This document shows, one piece after another, positions 48,386-59,401 of a DNA stretch of 64,000 nucleotides. The position numbers and the translations under genes were made by a program. Source of the stretch: Balamuthia mandrillaris (lineage: Eukaryota > Discosea > Longamoebia > Balamuthiidae); NCBI GenBank assembly GCA_031835245.1, contig JAVKOQ010000015.1, positions 336,001-400,000 on the forward strand, in the 5' to 3' direction. The notes under the pieces are model-generated. The model searched no databases and had not been told where the DNA came from. It saw nothing but the letters and a program-made list of their open reading frames with translations. How positions within the stretch are numbered: the first letter of the stretch is position 1; each line of letters starts with the position of its first letter.

Positions 48386-48415
48386 CAAAATACAAAAGAA
48401 GAATCAGACCACCAA

Positions 48416-49779
48416 TCATTTACTTTTGTGGGCCTCATGCTGGCGAAGCCACTGTTCCATTTCTGGGTAAAGAAGCGCGTCGCTATACGTCTGTTCGTCC
48501 CAAGGACATCCATTCTCACGAGCCCATTTCAAAACTGCAACCCGCCCCATTCGCGCCGCCCCACGACACGTCCATTCGTCCCAAGGGCATCCATTCGCTC
48601 TGGCCCACTTCAACACTTTCAAATGACCTTCCGTGGCTGCTTTTTGGCAAGTGTACTCTGTCCAAGGGCAGCCATGCTCTCTCGCCCACTTGACCACTTC
48701 CAAATGGCCCCCTTCGGCAGCGTAGCAGCATGTATCCGCCGTCCATGGGCAGCCATTCTCATGAGCCCACTTTAGCATTTCCAGATCTCCTCTCCTGGCC
48801 GCCGCCATGGTGGTGTCACTGCCCCAAGAGCAGCCCTGCTCTCGAGCCCATTTGAGCACCTCTAGGTTTCCGCCCTTCGCTGCAAAGTAGCACACGACGT
48901 CTTTATCCCAAGGGCAGCCGTTCTCGTGCGCCCACTTGACCACTTCCAAATGACCCCTTGCTGCCGCCATCATGAAGACAGTTTTGTCCCAAGGGCAGCC
49001 ATTCTCCCTCGCCCACTTGAGCACTTCCAAGTGCCCTCCTTGAAACCATACCCGGCACAAGCGGGACGTTTGGCAGTGCTGAAGTGGGCAAGAGAGCAGG
49101 GCTCCCCATTGCGTGCTGCATACCCGCACACGTCGCTGCCCCAGGGGCACCCATGCTCCCGTGCCCATTGCAACATCCTCAAGTCCCCATTCTCTGCTGC
49201 TGCGGCGCACGTCGACGAGGTCCAAGGACAACCCTTCTCCAGCAACAGCTTAGCAACTGCCAGACAACCGCTTTCAGCTGCGCCACGAAACGTCCAAACA
49301 CCCGCAGGGCAGCCTTGTTCCAGAGCCCACCGCAGGACCTCCACGCGCCCGTTGAGTGCTGCTTGGAGGCAAACGTCTGCATTCCATGGGCAGCCCTGTT
49401 CTCTGACCCACTTCAAGACTTCCAAATGGCCGTGGCGGGCTGCCTCGGCGCAAATGTCTTCCGCCCACTCGCGGCCACGTTCTTCGTGGAGCCACCGAAC
49501 CACCTCCAACTGGCCCTTCCTGGCAGCTGCGGCGATGGTGTTATGTTGAAGAGAGTAGCCATTGCCAAGCGCCCATTGCAGCAAGGCTAGTGAGCTGCAC
49601 GCTCCCCGCGCAGAGAGCCTGTAGCGCAGCTCTTCGGGGCAGGAGGAGAACCACCGTCGGCAGGTCCTGGCTGCCACGCCCACCGCGTCTCTTGGGAGCA
49701 GACGCAGCACCATCCACAAGAGCTCTGTTGGCAGCAGCTCTTCGATCCAACAAGGCGTGTTTGTGTTCTCCTCGCTCAT
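48416..49779 (-). CDS. F-box/ankyrin-repeat protein with interrupted reading frame
   Basis: The start (ATG 49779, MSEENTNTPCWIEELLP) leads into an F-box-like segment (LPTELLWMVLRLLPRDAVG, ARTCRRW). It is followed by ankyrin-type repeats of the form GHLEVLKWARENGCPWD, about six before and seven after a break. Near 49064-49105 the frame changes and the repeat sequence disappears on the minus strand. The same 42 bases read on the plus strand give GRLAVLKWAREQGS, a good repeat unit, so this piece appears inverted in place. Without other change the product would stop at about residue 270. F-box/ankyrin proteins usually select substrates for SCF ubiquitin ligases. Recent pseudogene, assembly error or shortened product are all possible. 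Only 30 bases separate it from the convergent sulfotransferase gene. Confidence 0.75.
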
Positions 49780-49838
49780 CCTCGGCCCTTCCTTCTTGGG
49801 GGATAACAATAATTAAAGAGGAAAAGCAAGAAGAAGAG

Positions 49839-51405
49839 ATGGAAAAAGAAACAAAGGAGTTGGTCGGTTTGCAGAGACAAAACTGGGCCTACTATGAAGG
49901 TCGCTTTCGCCAACGACGGGTGCGGCTGAAGCTCATCTACGGGCTCTCCACCTCCTCGCTGGAATTGCTGAAGGGCAACCTCAACCAGTTGGCCAACCAC
50001 CAGCGGCTCCACCCAAACGTTGTTCCGATTCTCGGCATGGCGCAACGTCCTTCTCCTTCTGAAGAAGATGAAGAGGAGGAGGAGGAGGAAGGGCACGGAG
50101 AAGAAACAGAAAAAGCGCAACAGAAGACCAAATGGCCATTTCTTTGTAGTCCACCAGAAGATGAAGATAGGGAGGAAGAGAAAAGAGGCTGTAATGTTTG
50201 GCGGTGGTGGGAAGGAGGACGTAGCAGCGGGAGAGAAGTGGTTTCCGTGGTGTGGGACACGATGACTCCGCCTTCGGATCCATTGCCTTTAGAAGCGGTC
50301 CTCCACAACAGGGGATACATGCTGGATTGTAGACACATTGTGACCATGGCTTATGACATCGCCAGTGCTGTTGCGTTTCTTCATTCCTTGGGCATTATTC
50401 ATGGAACCCTTTCTTCACGATGTTGCGAGGTGGTTTTTCTTTTCTTGTTCGTCGTCGTTATTGTTGTTCTTCTTCTTTATCTTCTTCTTTATCTTCGTTG
50501 CAACCCTCCTCCTGTTTTTGTTCGCTAACAAGCATAAAGGTATGGAGCGATGGTGCGAGGACTGAGACGAAAGGTGCCTCAAATGTTCGGGTCTTCGACT
50601 ACGGTCTTCGCGATAGACTGTGCCTCCCTTATCGGTCCCCTTCAACCACTTTCTCAGCGTTCGCTCTCCTCCATTTCTTGCATCTTATGACCTCGCTTTT
50701 GTTCGCTAAAAACATGGTCATAACAGATGGCCACCAGAAGTGTTGCTGCAACAGAACGACGAAGACAATAACAACACTCCTGCTCTACTCTCCGAAAAGA
50801 CGGACTGCTTCGCGTTTGGGATGCTGCTCTACCAACTCATGTGTCGTTCGGTGGAACTGCCTCCTCGAAGAAAACGAGATGGATACCAATTCCTTCCATC
50901 CGGCTTCCTGCCTCAAACAGATCCCCTTCACACCTCATCTCCGGTGATGAACTTCTGGCAGAGCGAACAGGAAGCAAACGTTCAACGCACATTTCTGTCG
51001 AAGTTGCCATTCGAAGTGATGTTGAAGGTGCTGGACTACGTTTCCTGGAAAGAGCATCCGTTTGCTTCAGACTTACCGATGGACCTTGTGCAGCTACTTT
51101 GGGAATGCTGCCATCAAGAACCAGAACAACGGCCCTCGTTTGCAACCATCGTGGAGCGGTTGGAGGCCATCAAAGAAGATTTTACCAATGATCCTTCCTT
51201 TGACTACGTCTATGCTGGCCTTCTGCAACCACAAAAAGAAGAGCCTCAGCACCCCCAAAGGGCTTCTTTGGGGCTTTCGCGTAGCAGCAGCAGGAGGCCA
51301 GCTGTCAATAATGTGCAGAAGAATAGCTTCTCGTTTTTGTTTCGTTCTTTTTTTTTGTGGATAAAGCAAAGCAATAACAATTGTTTTGGTAATGAATGCA
51401 ACTGA
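49839..51405 (+). CDS. Protein kinase-like protein (TKL type), probably a pseudokinase
   Basis: Three exons (49839-50429, 50540-50634, 50727-51405) join to 454 residues. Kinase landmarks are present but altered. A strand-3-like VRLKLI holds Lys31. The helix C/strand 4 region reads HPNVVPILG. The catalytic loop is IIHGTLSSRCCE in place of HRDLKxxN, lacking the catalytic Asp. The metal motif is DYG (Asp217) in place of DFG. Later lobes look normal: RWPPEVL, TDCFAFGMLLYQLM, and LLWECCHQEPEQRPSFATIV, the last typical of TKL kinases. A Gly-rich loop is not evident. An acidic insert lies in the N-lobe. Loss of the HRD Asp predicts a scaffold or regulator instead of an active kinase. Its ATG is 59 bases from the divergent ankyrin gene and its stop 4 bases from the next stop. 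Confidence 0.85.
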
Positions 51406-51409
51406 TATT

Positions 51410-52729
51410 CTACCGCTTGTTGTTGTTCTTCTTGTTCTTCTTGTTCTTCTTATTCTTGTTCTTCCGTTTCTTTTTCTCCTTGTTCTTCTTCTTGTTCTTC
51501 TTCTTCTTCTTGTTCTTCTTCTTCTTCTTCTTCTTCATATCTTCTTGTTCTTGTTCTTCTTCTTGTTCTTCTTCTTCTCCTTGTTCTTCTTCTTCTTCTT
51601 CTTCTTCTTCTTGTTCTTCTTCGTTCTTCTTCTTCTTCTTATTCTTCTTCTTGTTCTTCTTCTTCTTCTTCTTCTTCGTTGCTTCTTTTGCTTCTTCCTT
51701 CTGCTCTAGGTTGAAGTCCTGATCAGCGGGCTGAGCACACCGTTTGCTGCAGCACATTCGCAACGGGCTTGTTCCATACCCACCATCATCCCAAGTTTGG
51801 TATTCAAGCCACGTCGCTGGCCCAAAGAAGGCTTTTCCACATTCAGTGCAACGGCGCCCTCTCTGCTGAACCATCTCGCTCACGGTGGATGGAAGGGAGT
51901 CGAGTATGGCTGGATGTCGCTCCTCGGGTAAGCCGCTCAAAATCTTACTCACAGCATAACAAGCGAGGTCCAACAAGGATAGCGCGGAACGCGTTGTTGA
52001 GGGTGCTTGATCGTTGCTCCTGTGCTTCTTGGTCCTGTCGGGCTCCACGTGGGGTCGCGGAGGAACGCGGCAGGATATTGCCTCCAGGTGCTCCCAGGTG
52101 AGTTTGGATTCGAGTTCATCGTCAAGTCTAACCAGTTCTTCCCTCCTCCTCACAACAACCCTTTGCGTATCTTTGTCCTCCAAAAACAATCCATAGATAC
52201 TATTCTTGTGCAACTGAGCCCTACCAAACCCAATTCTTCGTTGGAGAATGTTACGTGGCTCCGCAACAACCTCCCACTTCGTAGAAGAAGCAGGGCCTGA
52301 AGCTGGTCGAATGTGTAACCTGCCAGTGTCCCTCTTGGACTGTCCTTGCCACTTCAGTCCTCCATCGAAGCTGAGCTCTGTGTCGGAATGGTGTTCCACG
52401 ATGTAGTCCACAATGTAGCCCAACCACTCGGCATAGCCGTAGAACTTGTCTGCTTCCGTGCAGATGAACGTCAGGGCCTCGCCTTGCACATCCTGTCCGT
52501 TCTCCAGGTACCACCCACACCAGCACGAAGGCACGCTGGAATCTCCGTGAAAGAAGGAGTTCAGCGGGCCACCCACCTTGCCGTGCCTGACGGCATCAAA
52601 GGAGTCCGTGTCGCCATCCCCATACGTGTTGTTCCTTGCTCCCGCGATTTTGTTGAACTGGGCCACAAACGCCTGCGAGAGCTGCGGGCGAATAACCAAG
52701 TCGCCCTCAAAATCCGTTGAGTACCCCAT
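51410..52729 (-). CDS. Unknown protein with Cys4-like motif and microsatellite-encoded charged tail
   Basis: A single exon of 439 residues starting MGYSTDFEGDLVIRP. The first 130 residues are Trp/Gly/Tyr-rich (SFFHGDSSVPSCWCGWYLEN, WLGYIVDYIVEHH, LSFDGGLKWQGQ) and look like a compact domain that I cannot name. A helical middle (LLDLACYAVSKILSGLP) is followed by CTECGKAFFGPATW and MCCSKRC, a possible zinc site. The last about 90 residues are only Lys, Asn, Glu, Gln and Asp, read from a TTC/TTG repeat on the plus strand. It converges on the pseudokinase gene with 4 bases between stop codons. Confidence 0.7.
   Translation of the reverse strand: MGYSTDFEGDLVIRPQLSQAFVAQFNKIAGARNNTYGDGDTDSFDAVRHGKVGGPLNSFFHGDSSVPSCWCGWYLENGQDVQGEALTFICTEADKFYGYAEWLGYIVDYIVEHHSDTELSFDGGLKWQGQSKRDTGRLHIRPASGPASSTKWEVVAEPRNILQRRIGFGRAQLHKNSIYGLFLEDKDTQRVVVRRREELVRLDDELESKLTWEHLEAISCRVPPRPHVEPDRTKKHRSNDQAPSTTRSALSLLDLACYAVSKILSGLPEERHPAILDSLPSTVSEMVQQRGRRCTECGKAFFGPATWLEYQTWDDGGYGTSPLRMCCSKRCAQPADQDFNLEQKEEAKEATKKKKKKKNKKKNKKKKKNEEEQEEEEEEEEEQGEEEEQEEEQEQEDMKKKKKKKNKKKKKNKKKNKEKKKRKNKNKKNKKNKKNNNKR
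51419..51690. repeat. (TTC)n/(TTCTTG) array inside coding sequence
   Basis: TTC/TTG-rich plus-strand array that encodes the charged C-terminal tail of the minus-strand gene. It begins 14 bases after the pseudokinase stop codon, so it would also form the 3' UTR of that gene. Confidence 0.85.
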
Positions 52730-52825
52730 TTTTTCTCTCTTCTCCTCTCTTCACTTTTTTTTTTTTGCTTTTTAAATGAAAGAGCCATTTTCCAGGAAAA
52801 TTTTTAAAAGTTGAAGAAATTACCA

Positions 52826-52838
52826 TGTCGTCACGACA
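52826..52838 (+). promoter_or_regulatory. Palindrome TGTCGTCACGACA upstream of GPATCH11
   Basis: A perfect 6+1+6 palindrome 27 bases before the GPATCH11 ATG, in the 135-base divergent region. It shares GTCGTCA and ACGAC with the inverted repeat at 46206-46231. Confidence 0.4.
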
Positions 52839-52864
52839 AATTCACGACGAAACCCCACACGGAA

Positions 52865-54244
52865 ATGCAGCAGGCCGGGCAGGAAGAGGTGGAGGAGGAG
52901 GACTACATGTCCGGCGCCTTTCTGGAGCTGGCAGCACGGAGCGAGCGTGGCAATGAGCGAGCTTCCAGGGAGGAGCGCAGGAAGCGTAAGATAGGTACCT
53001 ACTCAGCTCAGCTTGCATTTGTCACGTTTTTTTTTAAAAAACAAAACAAAAAACAAGCCAAAATGGGAACTCACTGACTGACGGGATAGAGCGGATTTGA
53101 TCCTGCTTTGTTTTTTTTTTTTTTTTTGTTTCTCCTCCTCCATGTGTGCAGAACAAAAACGGGCGCAACTCGGTCGCCCTCTCAAAGTCAGAGAAAAAGA
53201 AAAACTGAAGGAAGGCCTCGCCACCGCCATTTCCAGCGAGAACGTTGGCTTCCGCCTCCTTCAGAAGATGGGCTACAAGTGCGTGTTCTTCTCCTTGTCC
53301 TGCTTCTTGTTGTTGTTCTTCTTGTTCTTCTTCTTCTTCTTCTTCTTCTTGTTCTTCTTCTTCTCCTCCTCTGCCCTCCGTTCCCGTTAGACAATAGTGT
53401 TTATGTTTCTTTCTTCCTTGATGATTCGTTTTGCAGAGAAGGTAAAGGTCTGGGCAAGCAAGAAGCAGGCATAACAGAGCCAGTGGCTCTGGAAGCCGAT
53501 CTTGACCGGCCGGCTCGTTCTGGTTTAGGCCGAGGCGACAGCAGCAGACGTGCCACCTTCTTTTCTTACAGCAAAGGGGAGGATGAAGAGCAGGACAATG
53601 TAAATAATGATAGCGAACCGAAGAAGAAACGAGTCAAGACAACAGCTGGAAGTGCCTCTATTGTTGCCTTGCAAGATAGCTTTAAGGAGAGAGTGAAGAA
53701 TCGCTTTGAAGAGAAAAAGATAGAGGGACAGTGGCGCAAGTGTTTGGCCCTTTGTGCAACATTAGAGCAGCAAAAGCGTGAAGAGAAAAACGAAGGCAAA
53801 GACAGAGACAGAGACGAGGCTAGCCAGTATCTGCTTCTGTTTGAAGAGCAACAACGGAAGAAAGAGGCCAGACGCAAAGAAATCGCCGAGCATGGAAGGG
53901 TGACAAGCGAAGAGTTATTGCTCGATGCTGATGAAGCGTTATCCTTTGATGAGGTTTGTCTATGTTTCTCTCTTGCGTCTGCTTCACGGCTTTTGTCTCT
54001 ACTTCTCGACTTCTCTCTACCCTTCTTCACTTCTTTTGTCTCTGCGTTGCTCCCACAATAATAACCATTCTGCCAACAGAAAAGCGAACGATTGGCGCAG
54101 CTGCTGCACCACTTGCGAACGGAGCACTTGTATTGTTTCTTTTGTGGGTGCAGCTTCGAGAGCGAGGCGGAGATGCTGGCCACCTGCCCTGGCCCTCTGG
54201 AGCATCACCACGAGGACGGTGGTGGCGGGGGTACTGCCGAATGA
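52865..54244 (+). CDS. GPATCH11: G-patch domain protein 11 (GPATCH11/CCDC75)
   Basis: Four exons (52865-52994, 53152-53278, 53437-53953, 54080-54244) join to 312 residues; human is 285. The N-terminus has the conserved EEEDYMSGAFLE. The G-patch reads ENVGFRLLQKMGYKEGKGLG followed by EAGITEPVALEADLDR and SGLGRG. The C-terminal DUF4187 domain is complete: LRTEHLYCFFCGCSFESEAE and CPGPLEHHHED. G-patch proteins activate DEAH-box helicases; GPATCH11 is linked to splicing and, in animals, kinetochores. Intron 2 is a TTC-rich tract. Between exons 3 and 4 the intron is short. Identity is very good because both ends and the G-patch agree. Confidence 0.95.
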
Positions 54245-54333
54245 ATAAACTCCTAAACTTGCCGTAAGGTGCACCTCCCCTTTATTTTCATTTACACTTT
54301 AAAGAAAGAAAAGAAAGACAGCTGAGGAGGTCT

Positions 54334-54337
<4 letters not shown>

Positions 54338-54383
<46 letters not shown>
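54338..54383. repeat. (AG)n microsatellite
   Basis: Uninterrupted AG repeat of about 22 units between GPATCH11 and the SLC35F-like gene, about 55 bases upstream of the latter's ATG. Confidence 0.9.
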
Positions 54384-54389
<6 letters not shown>

Positions 54390-54438
54390 GCACAGAACGG
54401 CTTAGTAATTCCAACGTTGTGGGTCCCTCTCTCTGGAG

Positions 54439-56158
54439 ATGGAACAACAGGCAGGAGGAGGGTTGACGCGCTGGGAGTGGTGGAGAGGGGTGGCCATCGC
54501 CGCGGTGGTGGTGTCGCTGGTGGTGGGCGTGGCGGAGCTGGGCCAGTACCTCCAAACCAGCCTCGGGTTTGACAAGGCCTACTTCTTGGTCTACGTGAAC
54601 ACCACCTTCGTGTCGTCCCTCCTCTGGATCGAGTTCCTGCGCTTCCTCGTTCTGGATCGGCGGCAGCGGCGGGGGCAGGAGGAGGGAAGGGGGAGAAGGG
54701 GCTTCCTCATGCTCCTCGGCAGCGGGATGGAAGAGGACACGCCTGTGAACGAGAGCAACGATGAAGATGTTGAGGTGAGGAAAACGTTGTCCTCAAGGAA
54801 AGAAAAGGCAGAAGAGGAGAAGAGCAAGCTCCTTCCTTCTTCTCCACAAATACAAGAGGAGCAAGCTGGTGATGAAGGCAACGACAAAACGTTTCGGGGA
54901 GCAGGCGCTGCCTTCTCAGCGCTGCGCGGCGTTTGGGAGCGGTTTCTTGCCCATGTGGTGGCTGCCACCGATGGGGTTAGTTTGAAACGGTTGGCTCTGG
55001 CCGCTATTCCATTGACTGTGTTCTGGTGGCTAGCCAACTACTGCTACGTACGTTTTTACTTTTGTTTTCGTTTTAAACCCATCCAGCTCTCTCGTTAATC
55101 TGTATCATCTGCTTTGCTGCTATCTCCCTTCATGAAACAACAACAGACGTTGTCCTTGCCGTTAACCTCTGTGGCCTCCATTTTGAGTATAGAGCAAGCC
55201 TCCACCATTTTTGTTTACATCCTTTCCGTTATTTTCCTTCGCGAGAAGATCACTCTCATCAAAGGTACCTGCAGGCACTCTCTTTATCTCTCCCTCTGCT
55301 TTCATTTTCCACCTCACCCTCCACACTGTTTACTGACACCACCAACTCCCACCTGATCTGCAACGTGATGAACAGTAATGGCGGTGGTGGTATGCATCGG
55401 AGGAGTAGTCCTCATCGCTTTTGGTGATGATGAGGGAAGCAAGCATGATAGCTCCTCCTCCTCTTCTGCTTCTTCCTCTGAGACGAAGCAAAAGCCGTTG
55501 TTAGGAGACATCATAGTGGTGTTCTCCGCAATCGGCGGTGCCTGTTACATGGTCTTCTACAAGAGGGTGCTGTGCAGCGGTGGAGGCGGCGGTCTTGGCC
55601 TCCCTGCAGTCAATGTGTTGCTCGGTTGTGTAGGCCTTTGCAACGCGTTGTTCGCTTGGCCTGGTTTGGTATGGTTCTTTGTCTCTTTCGCACTTTATGG
55701 CGTTTGCTCATCCAAAACTTCTCATGCAGATAATAGTGAACTACACGGGATGGGAGCCATTCGTGCTGCCAACATCAGCATCCATAGTGCGCGCTGTCCT
55801 GGCCAAAGCCTTCCTCTCCGTGATGTACAACTACCTGCTGAACTACGGCATAGTGGTAACGTCACCGCTGTTCATGCGCATAGCCATCATGTGCTCCGTG
55901 CCAGCCAGCTTTCTGGTGCAGTGGATCCTCTCCCGAGAGGGGCATCACCATTCGGGGCTGAACTGGATACAGCTGCTGGGCGCGTCATTGGTGTTGGTTG
56001 GCTTTGTGGCTTTTTGTGTTGTGAGCCGACCAACTTCGCAGCAGGGAGGAGAGGAGCAGACAACGACAACGACGATGACGAGTGGATCGATGGACAAGCA
56101 CGAAGGGAACGGTGGGGAGACCGACGGGGAGATTGTGGTTGCGCAGGACGACAAATGA
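54439..56158 (+). CDS. Drug/metabolite-transporter family protein (SLC35F-like)
   Basis: Four exons (54439-55047, 55147-55264, 55376-55668, 55730-56158) join to 482 residues with about ten hydrophobic helices. After a first pair of helices comes a charged cytosolic loop of about 110 residues. Then follow FWWLANYCYTLSLPLTSVAS, SIEQASTIFVYILSVIFLRE and KITLIKVMAVVVCIGGVVLI, the arrangement of the SLC35F3/4/5 group with its split EamA halves. The second half has AIGGACYMVFYKR and a helical hairpin near the C-terminus. A hydrophilic, acidic tail follows. Substrates of this group are mostly unknown (thiamine for SLC35F3), so the cargo cannot be inferred. Confidence 0.88.
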
Positions 56159-57119
56159 AGGTCAAGCATTGTGTCCGCTTTAGTGTGTCGATGACCTGCA
56201 CGGAGATATGCACGAGCTGCCAGGGTTGATTGGCCCCCACCGCTGGAAGCTATTAGTGCCAAACCAAAAAACCACTCAAAATACTACCTGGCCAGAAGGA
56301 AGGTTCCATTGAAATCCTCGTGGAGCATTCTCTTGGAAACAATATAAATAGACTTTTTAAGTCTCTGCCAGCATGTGGTACAATCCCCCTCACATAAAGC
56401 TATCATGGTGGTCTCTGCTTCTCTCTCTGTCATATTGAACAGGCCGACTTGGCAGCAAAAAGGAGAGCAGACAACGACAACGATGCGACACCATTTTATT
56501 TAAAAAAAAAAACATAGTTTGGTTAACGTTAGAATCGGCCTACCGTGCCAACCAAACAGGGTAAAGACAAATTGTTTGATGAAGAGCACGCCCCCTTGTT
56601 CTTGTGGTTTCGGTATTTTGCACTATTATGTTTATGTTGCGGAATGAAAAAAAAAAAAAAGGCGCCTCGTCGGAACTCGTTACCAGAAAACCAATCGGAT
56701 GTGCGGCTAATTAATACCCGGATTAATTCATTAATCTCCTATATACCTATGTATGTATGAGGTGCAAGAGGGCCCGCACGAGGACCATTCCGGGTGACCC
56801 GCTCTCAAATGAGCGTGGGGCTTGGACGAGAATGAAAGGAGAGCGGTTGGTGGCGGCGGAGCGTCTTGCTTTTATGCGGTTCGTCGGTGCCACATAACGC
56901 CATATTCGTTTCCTTCGTCAAGGCGAACCGTAATTTGTGAAAGGAAAACCTTTTTTTTTCTTTCGCTTCATTTGTTATTTTGTCCAGCTTCTACGAACGT
57001 ACCGGGTCTTCGGCGCAAGACGAGAGGAACAAAGTCGTGTTAGCGAGAGCAACGGGAAAGGGTGTCCTTTTTTTGTTTACTACTTGTAACTGCTGCTCTT
57101 GCTTCTCGTCGTCATCATC
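56159..57119. other. Intergenic (960 bases); short copy of upstream coding sequence
   Basis: No convincing gene. A segment at 56441-56485 resembles the end of the SLC35F-like coding sequence (about 56026-56075), sharing GCCGAC, GCAGCA and then AGCAGACAACGACAACGA. A/T-rich stretches and an A run at 56643-56660 follow. The 71-codon frame at 56545-56760 has no recognisable domain. Confidence 0.5.
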
Positions 57120-58788
57120 ATGGGTTGCAACTTTCCGGTCCCGTTCATAGTGACGGGCTCTTTGGTGCTCCTCTTCAGCATCATTTTCATCATTTTGGGT
57201 CCGACTCTCTATTACGCTCTGGAAGAGGGCATTGACGAGGAGATCGAGGACACAACGATCATTGACGGCCCCCTGGACGATGGCTACACCGACTGGCTCA
57301 GCGACGGAGAGGCGGACGACCCCCTGCCCCAACGCGCCTTTTACCTCTTTGACGTTACCAATAAGGACGCGCTGATGAGCGGAGAAGAAACCACGCCGAT
57401 CATAGAACAAAAGGGACCTTTCTTCTACAAGTACGTAAAAGAGAAGGTGGACGTGGAGTTCAAGGACGACGGGCGTGAGGTCAGCTACAAGTTTTACGAG
57501 CACCACCACTTCATGCCGGAGCTCTCGGAGGGCAACACGGAGGAGGACCTCATTACCACCCTCAACTTTCCCTACATCGCCGCCATAACGGTGGCCGGCG
57601 GAGAGAGGGAGCTGCGCGTGGGTGCCGTGGCAGGTTTCTTGGCCAAGCTGCAGGCCTCCCTGGAGGGAGAGTTTACGGAGAAGCTCCTGCTAGACACCAT
57701 GCCCCGGACCATCTCGACCTTTGCTGGCGTTGCTCCCAACTTTGCCAACGAGTGGTACACTGGCAACACGAATGACGTGACGGTAGCCCCTGGAGTGACC
57801 ATCTCCGATTGGGGTTTGGCCGAACAACCCACCTTTAACCCTGCTTTGGTGGCTGACTTGTTCGACCCGGCCACGCCTTACTCCCTAGTTTCTCCCGGCA
57901 CCTTTGCTGCCTGGCTGCAAGCCCTTCAGGACTCCACCGTCGCCGAGTTCATACAATCGATGTGGGCGATCACCGCCGATGATCAGGCCTTAGTCTCCTC
58001 ATGGCTGGCCGACTGGAAGAGCACTCACCACGTGACCTTGCTCTCCTTGAGCAATGACGGAGCCACAGCCGAGGAGTTGGGCGTCTACCAATGGGCCTCT
58101 CTCAAGCCTGCTTCCGGAGGAAGTCTTCGCGTGCTCTCTCCTGAGGACGCTCCATTCTACGTGGAGTTTGCTGCCTGGTCCACCTACGTGGATGGCTCCG
58201 CAGAAACTATCTCTCTCGACTCAGCGGTGAAGCTCTTTCGAGAGAATGAGACGGCCATTACTGACCCTCTCAACCTGGGCACCCTCATGACCTACATCAC
58301 GCTATCGGCATGGAGCTCCATTGAGGACCGATGGGGCTTGAACCAGACTCAGGCCATGGCCTTTGGAGAGTACTACAACTACGTTCTGGCCAACACCCTG
58401 GAAGCCGCCATGCAACAAAACAGCGGCCTCTGGACCACTCGTTCCGCCAAGGAGCTCATCTTTGGTTATGTCGATCCCATTTTCGCTCTGTTGAGGCCCG
58501 ATAATGCCTACCTCGCCACCATTGTGAATCATACCAGCGTGGAGGACGCTCAGGCCAATGCTCTCTGGGAGACAAGGTACACCGGCAAGGGAGGCGTCGG
58601 CCGTGTGGCTCGTTACAAGGAGTGGAGGGAGGATGTGGTCGTACCTTGGTGGAACCCTCCTGAGGAATTTGACGGCACTGACGCCGTTAAGTTCGCTCCT
58701 GGCCTTGATGATGATGAACCCCTTTCTATTTTCAGGTTTGCCTTTTCTTTCTCGTGTTTTTTCCTGTTTTTCTTGTGCTAATCATTTG

Positions 58789-58828
<40 letters not shown>

Positions 58829-59401
58829 CATCAAAACAGCCAAACTCTAAGGAGAAACATTCAAATCATATATTCTGGTGAGAAGACAGTAAGAGGGATT
58901 ACACTTTACGAATACGAAGAGATACCAGGTTCGTTACTTTTTTTGTTTTTTTGTTTTTTTTTTTGCAAAACAAGCACTTGATCTCACCTGTTCTTGTTTG
59001 TTTGTTTGTTTTTATTGTTTTAAAAAATAAATCAGGAATGTTGGACTCTGCAGCGGAGAATCCCGATAACGCACGATATTTCACAGAGCTAAGGGGATTG
59101 CACAACTTGACTGCTGAACCGATCTCCGGCGTGACTGGCCTTCCAATCTTCGTTTCCAAGGTCCATTTCAGGGACGTGGACGAGACCGAAGCCCAAAAGA
59201 TAACTCTGTTGGAAGATGGTGAGCACTATATTGGCATGCACCACATTCCTGAAAAGCATGCTGTTTATATCCGGATCGAACCTCGTACAGGTGCGTTGTA
59301 GTGCTCTTTCTTATCCTGGATTCTTTTTTAACTCTTTTAACCGCTCCTTCTCTCTTCTCTCTTCCTTCTCTCTTCTCTCTCTCTTCTCTCTCTCTCTTTT
59401 C

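Noticed and set aside
56545-56760. 71-codon open frame with a Lys run
   Set aside because: A-run encoded, no family, no splicing support.
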